A stretch of DNA of 64,000 nucleotides from Yponomeuta sedellus (GCA_934045075.1 OW203738.1:2480001-2544000), one strand, 5' to 3'. Positions 10,491 to 22,900 are shown, counted from the stretch's first letter. Translations and numbers: made by a program. The notes: generated by a model from the sequence alone, not told the origin.

Positions 10491-10854
10491 TTGATTCCAA
10501 TCAATTGTTTCATAGGTTCTAAAATCACTATTAACAAGATTGAAAGAAAATTGTAAACAATATTCTATCTTTTTTTGCAAAATGTGTCGCATCAATCTTT
10601 TAGTCAACAGTCGTTTCTTTCCCATTACTGCATGGAGCTTCTAGACTTGCTTCGACTATTTTGCATACAAAGCCTCCGTATGCAAGCTTATCTGAAGCGT
10701 TCGGCGTCGTTGGAAAATGGATATAATCGGGTCACGTTTAAAACAAAAGGTAGTTTAAAACCATTATTTTCTAAGGTTGAACGCCTGTTATATAAGACGT
10801 GCTTACGTAAGACTCAAACTGGACGTTAAGACAGTATATTTAATAACCTATTTA

Positions 10855-11010
10855 CAGGCTAAAAATCTCACCCGTGCCGGGACTCTAACCCGCAACCTCT
10901 GGCTAACCGTGCCAGCGCTCTCCCAATTGAGCTAATTGGTGACTTTCCGGCATCAGTGAAATTTCGAACCGTTTTACAATACTCTCTGTATTACGAACAG
11001 TCAGCAGCAT
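10855..11010 (-). repeat. SINE-A copy
   Basis: Reverse-complement copy. AGGCTAAAAATCTCACC, GGGACTCTAACCCGCAACC and GAGCTAATTGG mark tail, B box and A box, followed by ATTTCGAACC and TCTGTATTACG from the 5' body. Confidence 0.85.
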
Positions 11011-12027
11011 CCGTTATTGCGTTAAAAAGAATATAAGTTATTTAATCTTCAATAAGTTTTTATAGTTCATTTATTTCAAATGTATAATTAGTATAAAGTT
11101 TTTAGTTGTCATTATGATCATTATTTTCAGACTACCGCTTCCCATTACTGGGTTTGACTCTAACCAACACAACAAAAAAGAGTTTGCGAAATTCGGTCCC
11201 GACGACGTTTCTATGGCCAAGGAAGACGGGGATTTATTTTTATGTATATAAATCTTTACTCATTAATTTATACTTTATTGCACACTACACATTTAACAGG
11301 AGCTTATCTCTGAAATATATTTCTTCCAGCAAACCTTAGGAGGGCGGAGAAGCAGTAAAAAGCGGTTCTATACACGTGTACAAAACTACATAAATATAGA
11401 AAAACCTGCCTAACAATGAAAGAAATTCATAAACTATATGAACTTATTATATATCGAAAAAAAAACTACATAGATATAAACATAAATATATTGCTCAATA
11501 TTATGACAGAGATATATAATGCTCTTTGGTAGTATTTTGATCCTGTAACTGTCAATTTTAATAACACTTTGTGGTAGCTATGAGTGTGACATGTACACTC
11601 CTCTCTCTTTCTTCCTTTTAACATTTTTTTTCTTTCATTGAATATAAACCTTTTCCAGACAATAACAAATACAATAAATCAAATAATCAAATATTTAATG
11701 ATATTAGGATAAAGTATATATTGAAAGGATTTGAAACACTTTTATAAAAAAAGTTAGATTACCAATATTTTCTATAAAACCATTTTGACCGAAATACCAA
11801 TAACACCGCATGACGTAACGCTTAGGTGCACATTGGTAAACTTCACTACTAGTGATTACTTTGTTTGTTTACATGGGCGTGACGTGAGATTTGACGCCAC
11901 TTGCGACGCGAGCTGTTTTCCCACAGAGCTAAAATAATTTTAGAAAAATGGCTTGAAACTTTGTTAAACTTTAGTTTGTTACTGAAATGTAGGTTTTTTG
12001 TAAATAATCAATAGGTCCCCGTATTCT
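11011..12027. other. No gene seen
   Basis: AT-rich. A short decayed LINE 3' end lies at about 11270-11345 (TTCTTCCAGCAAACCTTAGG). Nothing else is recognised. Confidence 0.45.
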
Positions 12028-12112
12028 TCTTTTTATTCAGGCTATATTAGTCCACTGCTAGACATAGCCTTCCCTCAATGAGCGCCATAGCGCTCTGTCT
12101 TCAGCGTGTCCC
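12028..12112 (-). repeat. RTE-like LINE 3' end
   Basis: Reverse complement of the family tail: TTCAGGCTATATTAGTCCAC, GACATAGCC and TGAGCGCCATAGCGC. Confidence 0.7.
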
Positions 12113-12284
12113 CATATTATGAAAGTGATTTCAAAATCTTTCGTCATGCCTCTTGTTCACCCGTGCACACGTGATGAAAAATGGAGATACATTTTTATAT
12201 AATAATGATAGCCTCGCATCATTTAAAAAAAGGCGAAAAGCCTACTGATCTACTCACTATGATCGCTTTTAAATCTCCGTTATA

Positions 12285-12425
12285 TTAGCTTAACCATAAT
12301 ATAAAAATGAATCGCTGAATATGTTATTATATTAGTACGAGGATGGTTCTTACGGAGAGAAAATTAAAAAAAAAATTAAGAATCGACTGCTAGGTACGAA
12401 GTTCGCTGGGTCAGTTTTAAATAAT
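12285..12425 (+). repeat. Lep1-like Helitron end, decayed
   Basis: It shares ATGAATCGCTGAAT, ACGAGGATGGTTCTTACGGA and GGTACGAAGTTCGCTGGGTC with copies at 52255-52436 and 54455-54645. The terminal CTAGT seen in those is lost here. The family name is recalled, not searched. Confidence 0.6.
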
Positions 12426-13026
12426 ATTGTGTTTAAATGTACAGAGTCTAAGTTTTGTTTTTATAAACAAACTAACGCGTGCGTATGTTTTGGAGGAACG
12501 GGAAGCTAAGAACCATAAACTTTAAATTTTATATAGTTTTCTGATTGTCACCTGTTGTATTCATTTAGTAGTAAAAAAATGTTTGAAAATTGGCGCCAAC
12601 CGTAAAAAAAAATAACCAGAGATTTTTTTTCTTCACCCATTCTAGTAGGCAAAGGGAACTAGGCCCCATACAGCCAAGTCTTCAGTAGATTTTTTTTATT
12701 GATATGAAAATGAAATTTAATGAGATGAAATGAAATGAAACCTAACTTAACGCATTCAATGAAATCATTAAATCTGATATTGAAACAAATTAGTAGCTCA
12801 TAAAAACTTCTATTTTTTTTTTTTAGTAAAAACGTAAAAAAGTAAAGTTTTTTTTTTAACAGACATTATTTTGACAGTTGGGATAGAAAACGCACGAGTG
12901 CGGGAAAGGTAAAAAAAAAGCACGAGTGTGTAATAGCCTACTTTCCGCACGCTATACGTCCCTGTAATACGCAACTTTTTGAGCAACTGTATTAATGTAC
13001 TAACATTATGATATAAGTGCGGTTAG
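12426..13026. other. No gene seen
   Basis: AT-rich, with short direct repeats of TGAAATGAAA (12710-12740) and poly-T runs. A segment at 12890-12990 contains CACGAGTG repeats but no ORF. Confidence 0.4.
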
Positions 13027-13106
13027 TTGAAAATTACAGCCGAGGCGATATTACTAGCCCGAGCCATCGGCGAGGGCTATAAGGAAGCAGAGGCTGTAAT
13101 TTTCAA
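13027..13106. repeat. Foldback repeat
   Basis: TTGAAAATTACAGCC (13027-13041) and GGCTGTAATTTTCAA (13092-13106) are perfect inverted repeats. The interior also pairs partly (AGCCC and GGGCT). Confidence 0.75.
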
Positions 13107-13630
13107 TGCGCGCGTATGTCATACGACGTTTTATAACATATTTACGAGGAAATTAATAAAACTCTGACTTTGTTATCATCACTACTTGACGACATTTTCA
13201 AATAAAAACAATACATCGAAAAGAAAAAGCGCGCGGATTTATTTTTTTTAGGCAAAGGTACAAAAACAGCCAGTATTACTAATAAATTAAATTAATATTT
13301 TTGTGTTTTTGTTACAGATAAATGTTTGTAATTTATTGTCAAAATTAATTAAATTAAAGAATTAAATGTTTATTTGTTATATTTTATTTCCCAAAGTTAA
13401 TTTTATTCATAAAATATTGACCACTTTCTTGACATAAAACCTCTTTGCTAAGATTTTTAAAAGTATCGTTTATTTTTAGACGGAGTATCGTAAAACTTTA
13501 TAAAAAAAAAACACGTGCCTTTTACATTACATTATTACACAAGTACGTAATGAGATACATTACGATATTGAAATTGGTGTAATTACAACCACTTTACGAG
13601 CAAATATGTTATAATAGGACATTACACAAG

Positions 13631-13794
13631 CGTCCCTCGCTTGCAGCTCGGGCCGCTAACTTCTGCGATCTCGGCCTTTCTTTGTATTATACCACCCTGG
13701 TATAATACAAAGAAAGGCCGAGATCGCAGACGGTATAATACAAAGAAAGGCCGAGATCGCAGAAGTTAGCGGCCCGAGCTGCAAGCGAGGGACG
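13631..13794. repeat. Foldback with perfect 63-bp arms
   Basis: Arms at 13631-13693 and 13732-13794 are exact reverse complements. The loop (13694-13731) holds a third, partial copy of the right arm's start (GGTATAATACAAAGAAAGG), in direct orientation. The sequence continues to about 13960 as a repeat matched by 39435-39655, which carries only one arm. Confidence 0.85.
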
Positions 13795-13984
13795 TAAATA
13801 TGCGATCGAGAGCTTTCTTTATTACCTCCCGTGTTGTGTACATCGTTTTATGTCTACACTTGGCCAGAAAGCGGCTTTTTACGTACGCGCAGCGTGCGGA
13901 AAAAGCCACTTTATGGCCAGTTGTGGCATACAATAATATAAAATAAATCAGCATTTTTCGTACTATTTCGACATATTGAGTCGA

Positions 13985-14185
13985 TTAATTGATGACCTCT
14001 GTGGCGTAGCAGTAGCGACTCTGCCTAACATGCAAGAGGTCCCGGGTTCGAATCCCGGCTTGGAAAAAAAAACCCAGGTCTTGGATGTTTACATGTTTGT
14101 GATGTCGTTGTATCTGGTTCCCACGACACAGGGTATCCTAGTGTGGGGCCAGAAGCAATGTATGTGCTTGTATGTAAATGTTAAT
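13985..14185 (+). repeat. SINE-B (tRNA-derived)
   Basis: tRNA-like head with GACCTCTGTGGCGTAGCAG and CGGGTTCGAATCCCGGC. The body is AGGTCTTGGATG, CCACGACACAGGGTATCCTA, GTGTGGGGCCAGAAGCAATG and TGTATGTAAATGTTA. Other copies are at 40386-40575, 51855-52015, 55085-55275 and 57926-58060. Confidence 0.85.
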
Positions 14186-14649
14186 GTTAGGATATGTTAT
14201 TTCGAACCTGCTGCAGTAAATTTTAATAACACTTTATATCACTGCAGTCTTGTCCCAGAATATTGCTAGAGGAGTCTAATTTTGTCTCTAAAACCTTTGC
14301 AGTGCGGCAAAATGTCTGCAAGAACAATTTAGGCCAAAGCTAGGTAGAGCGGCGCACTCTCACTGAGCTTATGAAGTGTGAATGTAAGCTGAAAATGTAT
14401 TTTGGTGTTTTAATTAAGTTAAAGTGGAGTTTAAGGGCTTAAGAATGTCTAGGCGACAGATTAGCGAAGCCGAAGGGCATTCAAAATTCTCCGACTAACA
14501 AGTAGCTTTTAACAAAAAGCGAGCTTGCTTGCTGCACAAATGAATGTCAGGACCGAGTTTCATTAAACTACAATTTGTAGTTTAATTCGTTATTCGTCCG
14601 CCAACAATTATCAACAAAAAAATGAAAAAATACACGCTTGCAATATAAA

Positions 14650-14765
14650 AGCGCTCGTTGCGTAGTGATTGACAACAACATGCGCGACCAAGTGCTGGAT
14701 GGGTGACCATCCTGTGACTACCGTACCGCTTCAGTGGGGATATAAAAAGGGTTGATATCGACATC
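14650..14765 (+). repeat. 5S-derived SINE, internally deleted
   Basis: AGCGCTCGTTGCGTAGTGAT and GGATGGGTGACCATCC come from the 5S-like head. The body is missing up to TGGGGATATA and the 3' end GGGTTGATATCGACATCG. Confidence 0.7.
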
Positions 14766-14769
14766 GATA

Positions 14770-15204
14770 TATTGAATTTTTCGCACCATGGTTTCTTACC
14801 TGGAAATAAGATTCTCTGCTCATTTTCATACTCATTAATACAAACAGCTTTTATTATGAAAACAACTCCGAAGTATACTCTAAATCGCGTCCTGAAATAT
14901 TTTCCAGTTAAAATCGAGATATTTTGGTAGACTACAGAAATACCTGACTAGCGTATCAGACAGCTATTGTCAAGCACCTTCATTTTGCTAAGTCTTTTAA
15001 ACCACCAAAATTAATTGTGTATTACTAGGTAAAACCTTCCCCAATTGCTTTGAAAATATTGACTCAAGAAGAACAATATACTCCAATAAGCATTTTATTT
15101 TTCTTCGTCACTCCATATTGGCTAACGCTAATGAACCAGCGCAATTTTAATGAATTCAGCTTAATTATGAATTTTGAATTTCTAATTTCCTTCAGCAACT
15201 TTCC
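14770..15204. other. No gene seen
   Basis: AT-rich intron sequence with no repeat shared inside the window. Confidence 0.4.
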
Positions 15205-15330
15205 ATCGTAAGGTTGTCTGGAAGAAATTAGCAATTAGGCCGCCAATTGTAATATGTATATTGGCAATTCTTTTGTATTTGTTGTTTTTCCAGTGTACAA
15301 TAAAGAATATTCTTATCTTATCTTATGAAA
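15205..15330 (+). repeat. LINE 3' end (CR1-like)
   Basis: AAGGTTGTCTGGAAGAAATT, TTAGGCCGCC and GTGTACAATAAAGAATATTC with a TCTTA tail match the family at 7043-7155, here in sense. Confidence 0.65.
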
Positions 15331-15624
15331 AAATGGCGGCAACGGCGGCGAGGTTTCCAGCGTGCATGCAACGATTACCCTTATGAATAAATCTTAGTAA
15401 AGGGAAATAGGTTTATCAAGATAAATAAAGGTAAGTGAAAGTGGTATCCCTCTCCGAGGTACAAGCGTGAGTTTATGTCAAACGAAAATCAAAATCAAAA
15501 ATGTTTATTGATCAAATTAAAACTTAACAATACATAAAGTAACTCTTAACCCCAGACCAATTCAAGAAATTAAAATTCCAATTGAATTTCTTAATGATTC
15601 GCGATACTCATACATAATAATAAT

Positions 15625-15630
15625 ATAAGC
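15625..15630. repeat. Polinton target-site duplication, left
   Basis: ATAAGC stands immediately before the first base of the element and is repeated exactly at 32031-32036. A 6-bp duplication is the expected product of Polinton integrases. Confidence 0.93.
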
Positions 15631-15767
15631 AGTAGGATGTTATTGGGCATTCTGGACCAGCTTCCATTCGTTTGAGCTCACGACGCACCGCGCCGGTTGG
15701 CGCGGCTTGTCGCTCTCTCAAACTCATTACAGCTATTCCAGAATACCCAATAACATCGAGTGATTCT
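15631..15767 (+). repeat. Polinton left terminal inverted repeat
   Basis: The first 82 bp are identical to the reverse complement of the right end, and similarity fades after about 137 bp. The repeat is itself an imperfect palindrome: TATTGGGCATTCTGGA (15641-15656) pairs with TCCAGAATACCCAATA (15737-15752). The GC-rich centre CGCGCCGGTTGGCGCG can also pair. Confidence 0.92.
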
Positions 15768-15939
15768 AATTTATAGTTTCAATAATTTTACGAGCAACCT
15801 ACACAGTTTATGATAAATTCCATCAATGAAAACGAATGACACTAGGAAGCTTGAGTGAATGCAACTCACCATCATCTTGGTGGAGATAGGTCCGCATAGT
15901 CACTGAGTTGAATTAAATAAAGGATCCCCAAGCTCAACT

Positions 15940-16690
15940 GAATTGTATTTACCCACTAGCTATGTTTTGTGCAGTTTCGTAATATACTAGATAAAACAGC
16001 ACACATTATTTGCGGTATCGGTTAGGTTTCCTCATTAAGACAATGACATGAAATATTCCAAGTGATACTTGTATTTACCCAGTCATAGTTTTGTGACCAG
16101 ATTGGCTTCTCCCACTGAATGAGTTTAACACCACTGGTGTCTACTTTTCATAACAGTGACACAAAACTTTGCTTTTTCAACCCAGTTTGTTTTGTAGTCA
16201 GATTGACGTCTCCCACATGAACAAGGTACAACACCACAAATTTTGTTATCAGATTGACTTCCCGTGATGGCCCTTCATACAATAACATAAAAGTACAATT
16301 TCAACTTAATCATATTTTGTGGTCAGATTGACGGCTCCCACTGTTAGAAAGATTCAGCACCACAAATTACTTTGTGATCAGATTGACTTCATGTGATGAA
16401 CCTTCTTGCGCAACAGTGACACAAAACATTTTCGTCTTAACTGTATTTTATGGTCAGATTGACGTCTCCCATTGTAAAAAAGGTGATTCCAACACAACAA
16501 AATTTTGTGATCCTTTTCATGTGACACAAATACTGGGTGATTGGCAGAACCAGGAAATACTTGTATTTTAGGCATATTTTATGGTCGGCACAAAGAATAC
16601 CTTACTTTTCCCACAAAAATGTTAGTGATCAGATTGAAGTCTCCTGTTTATCGTTCACTACGGAAAACACAAAACATTGCACAGTAGGAA
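15940..16690. repeat. Degenerate tandem array in Polinton left arm
   Basis: About five or six units of roughly 125 bp. Each unit carries two versions of a motif near TTTTGTGATCAGATTGAC. One version is followed by GTCTCCCAC (16088, 16190, 16315, 16446). The other is followed by TTC-TGTGATG (16241, 16371), with weaker copies at 16504 and 16622. The interval ACACCACAAA or CAACAGTGACACAAAAC recurs between them. The array has no coding capacity. Its place near the left end suggests a replication, packaging or transcription site, which is inference. Confidence 0.8.
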
Positions 16691-16699
16691 AAATGTACT

Positions 16700-18230
16700 T
16701 CTACAGTTACTTGAATCCTTGGGTATACTTAAGTAAAATCGTGAATTAATGATAATATCACTGACACATAAAAGTATACTTTCATTAATGGAAATCTATT
16801 TCCTACTAACGTGTCACTTTAGTTAACGCGAATGCGAATATGATAGGTGGCTGGCAGGGATTGTCAACCTTTAGCTGTTGACGCAGGAGTTATAAATTTG
16901 ATACGAAGTATACACGGTGTAAGAAAAAATATGTTGTCAAAAAGTACAGTTTTATTTATAAAAGTTGGTTCCTTTGAACATTCCTTAAAGGTATTCCGGT
17001 AATAAAGCATTTTCCATGTTATTATTTTTTTAAGACTTGATGTTAAAGTATTTTAAGAAATCATGATTTTGTAAATACGACCGACAGCATTTTGTCTTTT
17101 TTTAATTGAAACTTGAAGATATTATTCTCATCCCATTATACGTAACTGAACCTATGCAGATAGTTTTATATTTTTTCAACAGTTTTCTAACATCAGTTCT
17201 CGTTCATTTTCTATCTAAATTTATCTGTAACATACAGTAAAATAAATACAGTAAATTTTACATAACCCATAAATAAAGAATTTAGAGGGGTCATAATATT
17301 TTAATGTATCACCTACATAAGAGATAACCAAAGGTTGACTATACTAGCTATACTCTAGTCTAAGATCCACACGGAAAAAACTCGTTGCATCAAAATATTT
17401 AGCTGTAGGTATCATTAATACCTAATGTTTGACTTTCACATAATATTGTGGAGTCTACCAAATGCTTTATAAAGAATACCTAGATAAGTATTATTTATCC
17501 TGAAATACATTTATATAGTAATTTCATCGATATCATACGATGTTTTCTATGGATAAGCTAGAGGAATTAATTATAATTTCCTATTTAGCTCATCATCCGA
17601 TTTCTGGTAACTGGAAATAACAGTTTATTTTCTTCTGCTATAGTGAAATATTCACCCAATTCGAACATTATCTGATTAAGATCAAGAAAATCTAAAGTAA
17701 ATTGCAACATGTGTATCTAGGACTATTTACTCCTACCTAGGTATGAAACCTACGAATTTGCTACGTTAACGTTATTGGATCCGTTGCAAGCTTCTGATTG
17801 CGAAACATCTTACCTACAATAATCGATATATTGGTCACATTATGTTGCAATGGCAACCAGCCACATTAACTTGAGCTATTAAATAGTGCTGACATTATGA
17901 GAATAACATATAGGCTTGACCTTGCTACCGGTCAAGATGATTTGGTTAAGTACCTACTTTTGAAGGCAAAGCAAAAATTTTGGGTGTTCGATACTAAAAA
18001 GTAATATGTATTACTTTTATCAACAATCACCTATATTCATACACCTATAAATAAAGGCGATTTTCGCATTTACTTCATTACAGTACTTGTAATAAAAAAA
18101 CAACATACACATTTAGGATATAAACCTATAACACCCTGATTTATCTAAAATTCTCATCACTTCCGATAACGTGATAACGCTGTTCAGTACAGTCTCCGTG
18201 TGGTGTAATTATCTACGACTTCCTCGCTAC
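16700..18230. other. Polinton left arm, non-coding
   Basis: No ORF of note. CCTATAAATAAAGG at 18041-18056 is a TATA-like element, but it is far (about 200 bp) from the first start codon. TTCAGTACAG near 18183 could be an arthropod initiator. Confidence 0.4.
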
Positions 18231-18252
18231 CAGTCACTCCATCGGTATCAAA

Positions 18253-19859
18253 ATGTTAGTAAGTATATTTATTTACATCCTAATTTTTTTTTTTACGTGT
18301 TCCACTGACTAAACCGTATTAGTCCCTATATGAAAACTATGTCCCGAACTATGTCTAAAAAATATGTTCCAGTCACTACATTTATCTAGTATAGTAATTA
18401 CAATACGGTGTATAAATCGTTTAGGTTAAATGTATAAGACTGGTATAAAACTATGTTATTATTATTTCAGGTCTGACTCCGAGTTTGAATTCTCTGGTGT
18501 ACCTATTGCTGTGCAGTCGAGTAAGAAGCAAAAGACTCCAACCAGCTCCAAACGCAAAGCATCGAGCTACGTTGAGGAGACAGTTAGGTAAGAATACAAT
18601 ACATCTATAGTTTATTATAAATGATTGTACACTTTACGCATCGTTTCAAATGACGATTCCCTCGATGTAATCAAGCTGTTGATGAAAATCTTGGAACATT
18701 GAAAGAGATAACAACTGTTTATTTGTTTGTTTCATAACTAAAAGTTGTTTATTCGTCTTAATAATTCAAACCATAGGTTTGACCCTTAAACCTTATTTTC
18801 TATAGCCTAAAGCCGGGGCCGCTGCACCATGTTACGCGTGTTACAAAAAACGTAACACTTAAATATAATAAAAGTGGGACATGGTATAACACGTTAGGTA
18901 CTTGTTATATAACGTTACGTTACGTAACACGTAAAGTGTTAATACCACTCCCCATTTTTGTTTTAATAACGTGTTACATTTTTTGTAACACGCGTAACAT
19001 GGCGCAGCGGACCCGGCTTAACATTGATCGTTACGGTAAATGTTTACATCCAGGGAAAAGTTTACTGGAATAGAATTAGTCTCGTTATATTATTCGTTGT
19101 TACGTTGTCGCGTCATTTGACTCTAGCACACCGCTGAGTCATTGAATCGTTGATTACATTGCAGGCATGTACTCGTAAAGGTTAACATGCTGTCTACTGT
19201 TTACTTTGCATCTTACTAGTCGTGGGTTCGATACCCGCTTCGCGTAGTATTTTTGTTTTCCATGTAAGATATGCTTATTAAGAATCACTTGGGATATTTG
19301 CTTATTAAGAATGACATATATGGGATAGATCAAAAGTAGATATGTACCCTTCATATTAAACTATCATCCACTTCATACTCGTTCAATGTATGTGTATCTC
19401 CTATAGATAGCCTACCCAATCGGAATATAGGTATAAGTTTATGAAGGTACTTATGTTTTAAAATATATTGTTCACTTTTACAGGTCTGCAAGCACCTTAA
19501 AGAAAAAGACGGTGGGAGATCTTTTCGGGATTTTGCGAGACGCAGAGAAGGTCGCTAAAGCGACTCCCGAGCAGCACCAACTGGGGTCGAGTCTAGTGAC
19601 GCGGGTCGCCAATGGTCACGTTCGTCGGACAGCAACGACGGAAGGAGAATTCTATATAGAATTGAAGGTCTACAACACTACCGATGCTGCAAGTACCAAC
19701 GTTCAAGAGAGGTGGAAAAAAGCGTTGATGGTAATAAAATTGCAGACTGATACGGACACACCGCACTGGGACGTATTACAGAAATTTATTAAACAAGTTT
19801 ATTCACTGTATGATAATAGTGAGGCGAGTTTTTTTAGTGATAAGATAAATATAAAATAA
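18253..19859 (+). CDS. Polinton small spliced gene 1 (164 aa, unknown)
   Basis: I do not recognise this protein. The best model has three exons: 18253-18254, 18471-18587 and 19484-19859. The first donor is AT|GTTAGT, so the start codon itself is split by the intron. The acceptors ATTATTTCAG and CTTTTACAG and the second donor AG|GTAAGA are canonical. The stronger-looking donor GTAAGT at 18259 would put TGA straight after the junction, so the reading frame favours GTTAGT. The N-terminal third is rich in Ser, Lys and Arg (SSKKQKTPTSSKRKASS) and nuclear-signal-like. The C-terminal part is mixed alpha/beta in character with no known motif. An internal GTG at 19512 is not a likely start. It precedes the polymerase by 116 bp. 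The second intron carries a MITE. Confidence 0.6.
18811..19018. mobile_element. PIF/Harbinger-like MITE inside the Polinton
   Basis: A 208-bp element with inverted ends AGCCGGGGCCGCTGC and GCAGCGGACCCGGCT and long, imperfect arms through GTTACGCGTGTTACAAAAA. It is flanked by TAA on both sides (18808-18810, 19019-19021). A 3-bp TAA duplication fits PIF/Harbinger. It sits in intron 2 of small gene 1, so it would be spliced out. Confidence 0.8.
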
Positions 19860-19975
19860 AATTCCTTTAATTTATAATAAACATATTATTTTGCTACTTA
19901 CCTATTTATTTTTGTGTCTAAAACCTAAATTTTAATTATCTGTTTCCTGGTCAATCTTACTACTTTTTATTTACA

Positions 19976-22900
19976 ATGCCTTATTGCATTACTTGCAAAA
20001 CTCTTGTCAACCCAAAAAGTTGGGTGGGTCATATGCGCAGCACTGACCACAAAAGCAAAGTCGCAACTCATCATTTGTCAGAAGATGTTGAGGTTCTGAC
20101 CTCTGCATTCCGTAATCGTATTGCAACTTATAAGATACAGGCTAACGGTGATGGTCAGCACTCAATTGAAACCTTTTTCGAGTCTATCCATAATAAATTA
20201 AAATCTCTGATTGATATTTCATTGAAAAAACACGTTTGCATAAAAGTCAATGTTGAGCTTTTTTCATTTTTCCTTATGTACAAAAACGATTTGCAAGAAC
20301 TAAAATCGTTTGGCACGAAAAACATTACCATACACATGAACCACAACTTCAATTCCATTTTTTCAGAAATCATAAATACATTGAAAAAAAAGCTTGAAGA
20401 GTTTCAAGAGCGAGATAGCGGTTGGACATTTTTGAGTAACTCTCATTTGGAAATCAATGTAAATAAATATCAACCATTGAGTGGGTCATCGTTTATAGAT
20501 TTACCAAAATTTATAAAAAACAAAAAAGCATGTTTGAATATAAAAAATGATGATCCTTATTGTTTTCTTTGGTGTGTTACAGCTGCTCTATTCCCTTCAA
20601 AGAGCCACCCCGATCGTGTCTCGTCTTATCCCGATTTTCGCGATATTTTTAACACTCAAGGCTTATCATATCCAGTAACTTTTTCTGACATCCCGGTGTT
20701 TGAAAAAAATAATCCAGATATCGCTATTTTTGTGTATGGCTTACAAGGCAAAAAAACTGTTGTAGGTCCACTATACAGATCAGAGTCTTCCACTGCGAAA
20801 AATATCGTTCATCTGCTATTTCTCGAGAATGATGAGGGCTCTCACTTTTGTTTGATCAAAAACCTTCCCCGTCTGGTTAGAAGCCAAATATCTAAACACC
20901 ATCAGCAACTGCATTTTTGCTCATCATGTCTGTTATTTTTTAAAACATCTAATGAACTAGTCATTCATGCATGTGGTGGTATTGCTACAGCTCTTCCTAA
21001 CCAAGGGTCGGTTCTTCAATTTAAGAATTACGAACGAAAACAAAACATACCCTTTATCATTTATGCTGATTTTGAGACTATGCTTCAACGTCATCTGGGG
21101 TGTGAAGCAGACCCTAACATTGCGAGCACTAGCCTGCTACAACAACATGTGCCCTCAGCGTTTGGTTACTATATTGTTTGTACAGTGGATGCCAAGTATA
21201 ATCGCTACGTCAGCTATCGGGGATCAGACTGTGTATCAAAATTTGTAGAATGGTTGTATCGAGACATGAAGCAAATACACACTATTTTAAAAGCTAATAT
21301 TAAAATTATATTCACGGATAATGATTCACAAAATTTTGAAAATGCTGTCCGCTGTCATATTTGTGATAATCTTTTAATATTTGACAAGGTTCGAGACCAC
21401 TGTCACATCACTGGTCACTATCGGGGGGCAGCTCACAAGCATTGTAATTTACAATTTAAACTACCAAATTTTGTTCCAGTTGTTTTCCACAATTTGTCAG
21501 GCTACGATTGCCATTTATTTATCAAAGAACTAGGCGAGGCGCCTGGTCCGATTAGAATAATACCTAAAACAAAAGAAAACTATATTTCTTTCACGAAGTA
21601 TATACCATTATCGAAAGATGAAGGTATCCAACTTCGATTTATCGATTCATTTAAATTTTTAGGTACCAGTTTAGAAAAACTCACGAAAACAATGAAGGTG
21701 GAGGAATTCTCGTTGTTGAAATCATTTTTTGCAAATGACACTGAACTCAAATTACTCACTCGCAAAGGTGTTTATCCATATGACTATATGTCACATTGGA
21801 AATGCTACGAAGAAAATTCCCTCCCACCCAAATCTGCTTTTTATAATACTATCAGTGGTGAAGAAATTTCTGATCAAGATTATGAACATGCCAAGTCAGT
21901 ATGGTCAACTTTCTCCATTCGTAACTTAGGTGAATACACTGATCTATACGTTAAAACAGATGTCTTGCTACTAGCCGATATTTTTGAACATTTCCGCAAA
22001 ACATGTAAACGATATTATCAATTAGACCCGGCATTCTACCTCACAGCACCCAGCTTATCATTTGATGCGATGCTTTTGAAAACTAAGGTCAGATTAGAAT
22101 TGCTTAGCGACTTAGCGATTATTCGGATGATTCAGGATGGAATACGGGGTGGTGTATGTATGTGTTCCAAGCGACATGCGAAAGCAAACAATAAATACAT
22201 GTCTGAGTACGACCCATCACGTCCCGAGTCCTTCATAACGTATATTGATGCTAACAATTTATACGGCTTCAGCATGTCTCAAGTATTACCTTTGTCAGAT
22301 TTCAGATTTTTGGAACAGTCTGAAGTGAATACCATTGATATCACATCAGTTCCTGATAATGCATCTTTTGGTTATATTCTTGAAGTGGATATTATTTATC
22401 CCACACACCTACACGACTATCACAATGATTTCCCATTTTGTCCTGAGCGATGCATACCACCCGGTGGAAAGAGTTCGAAATTAATCCCTAACCTATACGA
22501 TAAATATCGATATGTTATTCATTATGTGCATCTTAAAACATGCTTGAAACATGGATTAATACTAAGAAAAATCCATAGAGTCATTACTTTTCGTCAAAGT
22601 GCTTATCTCAAACAATACATTGAACTTAATACAAAACTGAGGCAACAAGCCCAATCAACTTTCGAACAAGACTTTTTCAAACTCTTGAACAACAGCATAT
22701 TTGGAAAGACTATAGAAAATACTGAACACAGAGTAAACGTCTATTTGGTAAATCAATGGAGCGATAGTCAAAACAAAACGAAAAAATGCACATCGGCAGA
22801 AAAATTGATAGCCCGTCCAAACTTTCACAGTGCTTCAGTTTTTTCCGAAAATTTGGTTGCCATCCAAATGAAACCAGAACGTGTGGTTTTAGATAAACCT

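Noticed and set aside
13766..13954. Similar 60-62 codon ORFs at 13766-13954 (minus) and 39451-39633 (plus) as a conserved gene
   Set aside because: They are two copies of one repeat. The differences I can see by eye change amino acids, so there is no sign of coding constraint, and no domain is visible.
15940..16690. CRISPR-like array
   Set aside because: The spacing is irregular, the repeats are degenerate, the host is eukaryotic, and the intervals are themselves related.
19512..19859. Small gene 1 starting at an internal GTG
   Set aside because: An open, splice-bounded upstream exon with an AT|G junction gives a better start, and GTG starts are rare in insects.
20967..21248. Secondary ORFs inside PolB and the capsid genes (for example 20967-21248 plus, 26311-26583 plus)
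   Set aside because: They are shadows of strongly supported coding frames and have no motif of their own.
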